The position numbers were made by a program, and so were the translations under genes. Below, piece by piece: positions 1-5,157 of a stretch of DNA of 8,434 nt. This DNA is from Methanolobus sp. UBA32. Lineage in GTDB: Archaea; Halobacteriota; Methanosarcinia; Methanosarcinales; Methanosarcinaceae. The notes under the pieces are model-generated. The model was not told the origin of the DNA, searched no databases, and saw only the letters and a list, made by a program, of their open reading frames with translations. Numbering within the stretch: the stretch's first letter is position 1; the number at the start of each line of letters is the position of its first letter. The stretch lies in assembly GCA_002507205.1 (NCBI GenBank), contig DAZF01000026.1, forward strand, positions 1,740-10,173, in the 5' to 3' direction.

Positions 1-1200
1 ATGTTATACAGAAAAATGCCAAAGAACGGGGACGAGCTTTCAATACTAGGATTCGGGTGCATGCGTCTTGCCTCAAAAGAAGACGGCAGCATAGATGAAG
101 AAAGAGCCACCAGACAGGTGCGCGATGCAATTGACCAGGGTGTTAACTATGTTGACACAGCCTGGCCATACCACATGGGAGCAAGCGAGCCATTCCTGGG
201 TCATGCTCTTGCAGATGGGTATCGTGAAAAAGTGAAGATCGCTACAAAACTTCCTTCGTGGCTTATAGAGAAACGTGAGGATATGGATAAGTTCCTGAAT
301 TCTCAGCTTGAGAAGCTGAACACTGATCATATCGACTATTATCTCATACACGCCCTGGTTGGTGACCTATGGGGCAGTGTTGAAAAATTGGGTGTAGCAG
401 ATTTTCTTGACAAGGCCAAAGATGACGGTCGTATAATTAATGCTGGTTTTTCCTTCCACGGAGCGTCAGAGGATTTCAACCGGATAGTGGATGCTTATGA
501 CTGGGACTTCTGCCAGATCCAGTATAACTTCCTGGATGAAAAGAACCAGGCAGGTAAAGCCGGATTGGAATATGCCGCTTCAAAAGGTCTTGGAGTTGTT
601 ATCATGGAGCCTCTGCGTGGAGGAAATCTTACAAAGAACGTGCCTCAGGCCGTTAAAGACATCTGGGACGAAGCTCCAACTAAGAGAACACCTGTAGAAT
701 GGGCTCTTCGCTGGGTATGGAACCACCCGGAGGTTACGGTTGTTCTTTCCGGTATGAACGAGGAGGCTCATGTTGAAGAGAATCTTAGAATAGCAGGTGA
801 AGCACACTCCAATTCTCTGACTGAAGTGGAACTACAGCTCGTAAAGAGAGTGGAAAGCAAGTATCGTGAGTTACTGAAAGTAGGATGTACCAGTTGTCAG
901 TATTGTATGCCCTGCCCGGCAGGTGTGAATATTCCACTCTGCTTTGAGCATTATAACAACCTGGCACTGGTGGACAATCCTGAAGGGGAACGGTTCATGT
1001 ATGCTGCACGTTTGGGTGGTGCTGTGGGTCTCGGGGAACCTGAGTTTGCTTCCCTGTGCGTACAGTGTGGAGAATGCCTTGAGAAATGTCCACAGCACAT
1101 TGACATACCAACGGTTCTTGAAGCTGTTGTGGCAGAAATGGAAGGATCTGACATAGAGCAGAGAGCAGCCATGGCAAGGGAAATGTTCAAGCAGGTATGA
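1..1200 (+). CDS. Aldo/keto reductase with C-terminal 4Fe-4S ferredoxin-type region
   Basis: Predicted cytoplasmic oxidoreductase of the aldo/keto reductase superfamily, in the subgroup that carries a ferredoxin-like tail. Residues 1-285 form the TIM-barrel part: the N-terminus MLYRKMPKNGDELSILGFGC is typical of this subgroup, so the ATG at base 1 is very probably the true start. The expected catalytic tetrad is visible as D52 and Y57 (VDTAWPY), K83 (ATKLP) and H117 (YYLIHAL). The tail holds C296, C299, C302 and C305 in one cluster and C353, C356, C359 and C363-Pro in a classic 4Fe-4S pattern, so one or two clusters are likely. The 399-residue length fits the family. The natural substrate is unknown; the tail suggests electron exchange with ferredoxin or another Fe-S carrier rather than NAD(P)H alone. 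The upstream promoter lies outside the window. Confidence 0.93.
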   Translation: MLYRKMPKNGDELSILGFGCMRLASKEDGSIDEERATRQVRDAIDQGVNYVDTAWPYHMGASEPFLGHALADGYREKVKIATKLPSWLIEKREDMDKFLNSQLEKLNTDHIDYYLIHALVGDLWGSVEKLGVADFLDKAKDDGRIINAGFSFHGASEDFNRIVDAYDWDFCQIQYNFLDEKNQAGKAGLEYAASKGLGVVIMEPLRGGNLTKNVPQAVKDIWDEAPTKRTPVEWALRWVWNHPEVTVVLSGMNEEAHVEENLRIAGEAHSNSLTEVELQLVKRVESKYRELLKVGCTSCQYCMPCPAGVNIPLCFEHYNNLALVDNPEGERFMYAARLGGAVGLGEPEFASLCVQCGECLEKCPQHIDIPTVLEAVVAEMEGSDIEQRAAMAREMFKQV

Positions 1201-1366
1201 TCCTGATGAATAAATAAGCAAAATATTATTAGTTGGCAGAGGCGTCTGCAAGAAAGCCGTTCTTCTGTCAGTCTCAATGAAATTCAATTAACTGGCAGAC
1301 ACACTGGATACTCGATCAACTAATTTACTGAAAAGAATTCCATTAGAAATAATATGAGATGATCAC
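1201..1366 (+). other. Intergenic spacer with alternative hairpin-forming repeats
   Basis: This 166-base spacer separates the aldo/keto reductase from the flavoprotein gene. TGGCAGA occurs at 1234-1240 and again at 1293-1299, with a near-complementary TCTGTCA between them at 1264-1270. The middle element can pair with either flank: 1264-1272 with 1291-1299 gives nine pairs including one G-U, with an 18-base loop; 1264-1270 with 1234-1240 gives seven pairs including one G-U. A small AAGAA/TTCTT hairpin (1250-1254 with 1260-1264) lies inside the upstream option. There is no long T-run, so a simple terminator is not obvious. The elements could equally be spaced protein-binding sites, about 30 bases apart centre to centre. 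Function is not established. Confidence 0.4.
1358..1364 (+). promoter_or_regulatory. Possible ribosome binding site of the flavoprotein gene
   Basis: GATGATC just before the ATG at 1367 matches the TGATC part of AGGAGGTGATCC, the complement of the archaeal 16S rRNA 3' end. The spacing to the start codon is very short, so this is a weak assignment. Confidence 0.3.
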
Positions 1367-2023
1367 ATGAAAGTTATAGCAATAAACGGAAGCCCAAGAA
1401 AGAACTGGAACACTGCAAATCTTCTTGAACATGCGCTTAAAGGGGCAGAGTCCAAGGGTGCGGAAACAGAACTCATCCACCTTTATGATCTGGATTATAA
1501 AGGATGCATAAGTTGCTTTGCCTGCAAGAGAATAGGCGCTCAAAATGGTATTTGTACCATGAAGGATGACCTGAAAAATGTCCTTGAGAAAATAGAAGAA
1601 GCTGATGTTCTTATTTTTGGTTCCCCTATTTATTTTGGTGATGTGACCGGAGAGATGAGGTCTTTCCTGGAAAGATTGTTTTTCCAGTACCTTGTATATG
1701 ATGAAGAATACTCTGCACGGTGTCAGAAAAAGATAGCTACTGCTTTTATGTACACCATGAATGCTGACGAGCAGCAGATGAAAATGCAGGGTTATGATTC
1801 TTCTATCTTCAGCAAAATGGAAATGCAGCTACAGAGATTTTTCGGATATACGGAATCATTGTGCGCATTCGACACGTATCAGTTTGATGATTACTCCAAA
1901 TACGTTTCAACCGCTTTCAATGCTGAAGAAAAAGCCAGGAGACGAGAAGAGGAATTCCCGAAGGATTGTGCTAAAGCCTTTGAGATGGGAGTAAGATTCT
2001 CTGAAAAAGCATCAGAGAATTAA
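1367..2023 (+). CDS. Flavodoxin-fold NAD(P)H/FMN-dependent oxidoreductase, iron-sulfur flavoprotein-like
   Basis: Predicted cytoplasmic redox protein of the NADPH-dependent FMN reductase / iron-sulfur flavoprotein group. The N-terminus MKVIAINGSPRKNWNT carries the FMN phosphate-binding loop (residues 8-17), and GSPIYFGDVTGEM (85-97) is the second flavin-contacting loop. Between them is a compact cysteine group, C47, C50, C53 and C63 (spacing 2-2-9). Its place matches the 4Fe-4S motif of methanogen iron-sulfur flavoproteins, although the last gap is longer than the four to seven residues usual there. At 218 residues the length fits the family. The C-terminal part (about 185-218) is helical and charged. 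Such proteins take electrons from ferredoxin or NAD(P)H and often act in oxidative-stress defence; the substrate here cannot be read from sequence. An FMN-only oxidoreductase with structural cysteines is the main alternative. Confidence 0.85.
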   Translation: MKVIAINGSPRKNWNTANLLEHALKGAESKGAETELIHLYDLDYKGCISCFACKRIGAQNGICTMKDDLKNVLEKIEEADVLIFGSPIYFGDVTGEMRSFLERLFFQYLVYDEEYSARCQKKIATAFMYTMNADEQQMKMQGYDSSIFSKMEMQLQRFFGYTESLCAFDTYQFDDYSKYVSTAFNAEEKARRREEEFPKDCAKAFEMGVRFSEKASEN

Positions 2024-2070
2024 AAACCATAGGCAAGAAAAAATCTGGATCTCAGAATCTTCAGGTTCAG

Positions 2071-2080
2071 TTAATTATAT
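2071..2080 (+). promoter_or_regulatory. Candidate TATA box for larB
   Basis: TTAATTATAT lies 28 bases before the larB ATG in an 84-base spacer. An archaeal TATA box here would put the transcript start close to 2100-2105, giving a very short leader. AAGTGA at 2097-2102 is the only weak ribosome-site-like match. This is assigned from composition and position only. Confidence 0.35.
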
Positions 2081-2107
2081 CAGTCATCCAATGCAGAAGT
2101 GAAATAA

Positions 2108-2893
2108 ATGGATCTTAAAACTATATTAAATCAGCTGAAAAATAACGAGATGGATCTCGAAACTGCAGAATCCGATATCCGATCCATGGGCTATGTTCCG
2201 GTCACAGACATTGCCAAGATCGATATTTTCCGCAAGCATCGCACAGGCATAATGGAAGCCATCCTTGCAGAAGGTAAAGAGCCGGCTGATGTAGTGGAAA
2301 TAGCAAAAGCACAGGTCGCAGCAAGTGGAAGGGTGCTCATCACAAGACTGAACGATGCTCATAGGGGAATGATCCAGGCAAGGTTCACTTCTGAAGAACT
2401 TGAGTGGGACCTTCATTCAAAAGGTGTTGTGGTCCATGACGGAACTCCTGCACCAAGGACCGGAGGAGTTGTAGCAATAATCACAGCCGGCACTGCTGAT
2501 ATTGATGCGGCTGAAGAGGCAAGGATGGTAGCTCATGAAATGGGCTGTGAGACAGTAGCCATCTATGATGTAGGTGTTGCAGGCTTCCACAGGCTTGTAT
2601 CCGAAATGCAGGTTCTCAAGGATAAGAAACCGGATTCCATTGTCGTGGCAGCAGGGAGGGAAGGTACCCTTCCGACCGTTGTTTCAGGTCTTATGGATGT
2701 TCCTGTTATAGGACTTCCCGTATCCACAGGATATGGTGCCGGTGCTAAAGGTGAAGCTGCCCTGCTCTCGATGTTACAGTCATGCTCAGTTCTTTCTGTG
2801 GTAAACATCGATGCTGGTTTTGTAGCTGGAGCTTTTGCTGCAAGAATCGCAAACAGGGTTGCTGAGGCAAGGAACACTAAGCCTCAGGAATAA
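2108..2893 (+). CDS. larB: LarB, pyridinium-3,5-biscarboxylic acid mononucleotide synthase (nickel-pincer cofactor synthesis)
   Basis: LarB carboxylates the pyridinium ring of nicotinic acid adenine dinucleotide and cleaves the product to pyridinium-3,5-biscarboxylic acid mononucleotide, the first step to the nickel-pincer nucleotide cofactor. The protein has an N-terminal helical part (1-35), the LarB signature around FRKHRTGIMEAILAEGK (41-57), and a PurE-like carboxylase domain (about 118-250). The latter shows VVAIITAGTAD (121-131), AAGREGTLPTVVSGLMDVPV (181-200), PVSTGYGAGAKGEAALLSML (204-223) and VNIDAGFVAGAFAA (232-245). C226, in SMLQSCSVLSVVNID, sits where the catalytic cysteine of characterised LarB proteins is expected. 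The length of 261 residues is normal, and the N-terminal extension separates it from true PurE. It is followed 50 bases later by larC, so the two are probably co-expressed. Confidence 0.93.
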   Translation: MDLKTILNQLKNNEMDLETAESDIRSMGYVPVTDIAKIDIFRKHRTGIMEAILAEGKEPADVVEIAKAQVAASGRVLITRLNDAHRGMIQARFTSEELEWDLHSKGVVVHDGTPAPRTGGVVAIITAGTADIDAAEEARMVAHEMGCETVAIYDVGVAGFHRLVSEMQVLKDKKPDSIVVAAGREGTLPTVVSGLMDVPVIGLPVSTGYGAGAKGEAALLSMLQSCSVLSVVNIDAGFVAGAFAARIANRVAEARNTKPQE

Positions 2894-2943
2894 CCACTTG
2901 TTTAATGTTTACAGTTTGAAATATATAACTTGGAAATGATTAC

Positions 2944-4128
2944 ATGAAGTCTCTTATATTCGATCCATTCTCAGGTGCAGCCGGAGATATGATACTTGGA
3001 AGTCTCATCGACCTTGGAGCTGATGCTGCAAAGATATGTGAGATCATCGAATCTGCAGTTGATGTGAAAGTGTCTGTTGACAGGGTCAATAAGAAAGGCA
3101 TATCCGCTACAGATGTTAAGATACATGTACCACATGAGGAGCACTCACGACATTATCATGAACTTGTGGACATAATCAAATCAGCAGGACTTCATCAGCA
3201 AGTGGAAAAAAGTGCACTTGATGTGTTTGCCATTATGGCTGAAGCTGAGTCAAAGGTGCATGGTGAATCTCTTGACACAATTCATTTCCACGAAGTTGGA
3301 CAGAACGATGCCCTTGCTGATGTTATCGGTTCCTGTGCAGCTATTCATGAGATAGGTGCAGATTCCGTATTCTGCACTCCGGTGAATGTGGGTGGTGGCA
3401 GGGTAAAAGCCGCACACGGCACCATGGCTGTACCGGCACCTGCAACTCTTGAGATCCTAAGGTCAGGCAATCTTCTTTCATACGGTTCCGGTAACAGGGA
3501 ATTACTAACTCCCACAGGTGCTGCTTTATTGTCCAATTTTGCAAAACCAATTGATAATCTCCCAAAAGGCAGGGTCCTTTCCGTTGGTTACGGGGCGGGA
3601 GATGCTGATACAGAAGACCCGAATGTACTGCGTACCATGCTCATGGAAGTCGCTGACGTGCTGACAAAGGACCAGATAGAGGTGCTGGAAACCAATGTGG
3701 ATGATGTCACCGGCGAAGTACTGGGAAACCTGTTTGACAAGTTACTTGCCGCAGGAGCAAGGGATGTTGCCATTACCCCTACGATCATGAAGAAGGGCAG
3801 GTCCGGTCATATTATCAAGGTCATAACAAAGTCACAGAACAGTGAACGGGTTGCCAGGGAAATCATGAAAGAGACCGGCACCCTGGGGATACGTGTGATT
3901 CCTACTGTCCACCGCTTTGTTGCTGACCGCAGGATGGATGAAGTAACTATCCAGCTTAAAGGTGAGGAATTTACAAGTGCCGTGAAGATTGCACAGGATA
4001 AGACCGGTGAGATTCTTCATATTTCTGCTGAGTATGAGGACTGCCGCAAGGTTGCTGATAAGGTTGGTCTGCCACTGAAGGAAGTTATCAGGCGGGTCGA
4101 GGAAGAGGCGTGGGGGAAGTTCGAGTAG
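2944..4128 (+). CDS. larC: LarC, nickel insertion protein of nickel-pincer cofactor synthesis (DUF111)
   Basis: LarC is the CTP-dependent cyclometallase that inserts nickel into the dithiocarboxylate pyridinium nucleotide to finish the nickel-pincer cofactor. Family hallmarks run along the whole protein: FDPFSGAAGDMILGSLIDLG (6-25), a histidine-rich stretch with H61, H64, H67, H70 and H72 that is likely to handle nickel, HFHEVGQNDALADVIG (114-129), the VNVGGGRVKAAHG and VPAPAT segment (147-168), ELLTPTGAALL (186-196), ETNVDDVTGE (249-258) and IMKKGRSGH (281-289). The length of 394 residues matches a full fused LarC1-LarC2 protein. The gene is one uninterrupted frame, unlike Lactiplantibacillus plantarum larC, which needs ribosomal frameshifting. 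AAATATATA at 2919-2927 could be a TATA box giving an almost leaderless message, but co-transcription with larB is as likely. Confidence 0.94.
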   Translation: MKSLIFDPFSGAAGDMILGSLIDLGADAAKICEIIESAVDVKVSVDRVNKKGISATDVKIHVPHEEHSRHYHELVDIIKSAGLHQQVEKSALDVFAIMAEAESKVHGESLDTIHFHEVGQNDALADVIGSCAAIHEIGADSVFCTPVNVGGGRVKAAHGTMAVPAPATLEILRSGNLLSYGSGNRELLTPTGAALLSNFAKPIDNLPKGRVLSVGYGAGDADTEDPNVLRTMLMEVADVLTKDQIEVLETNVDDVTGEVLGNLFDKLLAAGARDVAITPTIMKKGRSGHIIKVITKSQNSERVAREIMKETGTLGIRVIPTVHRFVADRRMDEVTIQLKGEEFTSAVKIAQDKTGEILHISAEYEDCRKVADKVGLPLKEVIRRVEEEAWGKFE

Positions 4129-4176
4129 TTTTTCTTTCATATTTTATTTTCATCCTCTTTTTTGTTTTCATTTTTA
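4129..4176 (+). terminator. T-rich tract, probable archaeal terminator after larC
   Basis: Immediately after the larC stop codon come repeated T-runs (TTTTT at 4129-4133, then runs of four to six T through 4175) with no strong hairpin. Archaeal RNA polymerase terminates on such T-rich tracts in the non-template strand. This would end the larBC unit before rio2. Confidence 0.6.
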
Positions 4177-4180
4177 AATT
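4171..4180 (+). promoter_or_regulatory. Candidate TATA box for rio2
   Basis: TTTTTAAATT lies about 48 bases before the rio2 ATG at 4228 and could place a transcript start near 4205. It overlaps the end of the T-rich tract, so its AT-richness alone proves little. A direct repeat of AAACCATC (4193-4200 and 4202-4209) follows it. Confidence 0.3.
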
Positions 4181-4227
4181 CCAATCTACCACAAACCATC
4201 TAAACCATCCCGGCAATTAGAAAGCAA

Positions 4228-5125
4228 ATGATAGACGACGTTGTGAAGTTATTCAACAAAATGGATAGCAAAGACCTGCGCATCCTCACAGGTATTGAGC
4301 TTAGCATGAAGCACTTTGAATGGGTACCGGTGGAGGAGTTACTGAAGTTCACCCGCCTGCCGTATTCTTCCCTTGAGTATAAGCTCAAGTTACTGATAAG
4401 GAACAACATGGTCATCGGGACCAACCAGCCATATGAAGGTTATCAGATATACTTCGATGCCTACGATGCCCTTGCTCTGAATGCATTTGTAAAAAAAGGA
4501 GTCATCAGTGCAATTGGTGATGAGATTGGTGTTGGAAAGGAATCCGTGGTCCATGAGGCTGTGAGACAACCGGAACTTGGTCTGGGAGAGCCTCAGGGTG
4601 TCATTCTGAAATTCCACAGGGAAGGCAGGACCAGTTTTAAGAGTATCAAAAGGTCACGCTCTCATCTTGAAGGAAAGGATCATTTTTCATGGATATATGC
4701 CGCAAGACTTGCTGCACAAAGAGAAGCAGAAGTAATTAGGAAACTGTATCCTGATGTGTCGGTTCCAAAGTTAATTGACAGTAATCGTCATGCTCTTGTC
4801 ATGGATGTTGCAAAAGGGACTCTTCTCTACAAGAACAAAGCTTGCAGAGCCACAGTGGTTCCTTGATGAGATACTCAGGCAGGTAGCTATAGTCTATGAA
4901 AAAGGTTACATTCATTCAGATCTCAGCGAGTATAACATCTTTGTAAATGAAGGTGTAGTTCAGTTCATCGACTGGCCGCAGTGCGTGGAAATAAGCCATC
5001 CTCATGCGGATGAGCTGCTTGAAAGGGACGTTTCCAATGTACTCACACACTTCAAGCGCAAATACAATATCAAAATGGATCTGGATGCTGTCATATCCAA
5101 AATAAAAAGTGGTGTGGAGTCATAG
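4228..5125 (+). pseudogene. rio2: RIO2-type serine/threonine protein kinase, interrupted by a +1 frameshift
   Basis: Archaeal RIO2 is an atypical kinase/ATPase that acts in late maturation of the small ribosomal subunit. The first frame (4228-4866) gives the N-terminal winged helix (about 1-80), the nucleotide loop GDEIGVGKESVV (97-108) and the ATP-anchoring lysine K128 in VILKFH. It then runs into a nonsense tail and a TGA at 4864. The rest of the kinase continues in the next frame to the TAG at 5123: IHSDLSEYN with the catalytic Asp and metal-binding Asn, FIDWPQ with the second metal Asp, and LLERDVSNVLTHF. Dropping one A at 4831-4832 restores a smooth join, TLLYRTKLAEPQ, which agrees with the LYRVRVENP stretch I recall from Archaeoglobus RIO2. 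The restored protein is 298 residues, normal for the family. Both halves look conserved, so the shift is either very recent, a sequencing error, or bypassed during translation. Confidence 0.88.
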
Positions 5126-5157
5126 ATATATCTCATTAATGACATAAAATAAACTGT

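Noticed and set aside
1245..1264. Small hairpin(s) GCAGA/TCTGC and AAGAA/TTCTT as an intrinsic terminator
   Set aside because: The five-pair stems are weak and no T-run follows, so termination is not supported.
871..1287. A 138-codon open frame on the minus strand reaching into the 1201-1366 spacer
   Set aside because: Most of it is antisense to the ferredoxin tail of the aldo/keto reductase, and the product has no family features.
2563..2877. A 104-codon minus-strand frame inside larB
   Set aside because: The low-complexity Ala/Thr/Pro composition is a by-product of larB codon usage on the other strand.
2108..2893. PurE (AIR carboxylase) as the identity of this gene
   Set aside because: Only the C-terminal half is PurE-like. 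The N-terminal extension with the FRKHRTG signature, the 261-residue length and the neighbouring larC point to LarB.
4193..4209. Direct repeat AAACCATC x2 before rio2
   Set aside because: Two eight-base copies in a low-complexity spacer are easily expected by chance; noted only as context.
4816..4866. Programmed +1 ribosomal frameshifting in rio2
   Set aside because: No known shift-promoting pattern, such as a slow or stop codon right after a slippery codon, is present at the join. Simple insertion of one A explains it better, so I treat it as an error or mutation pending read-level checking.
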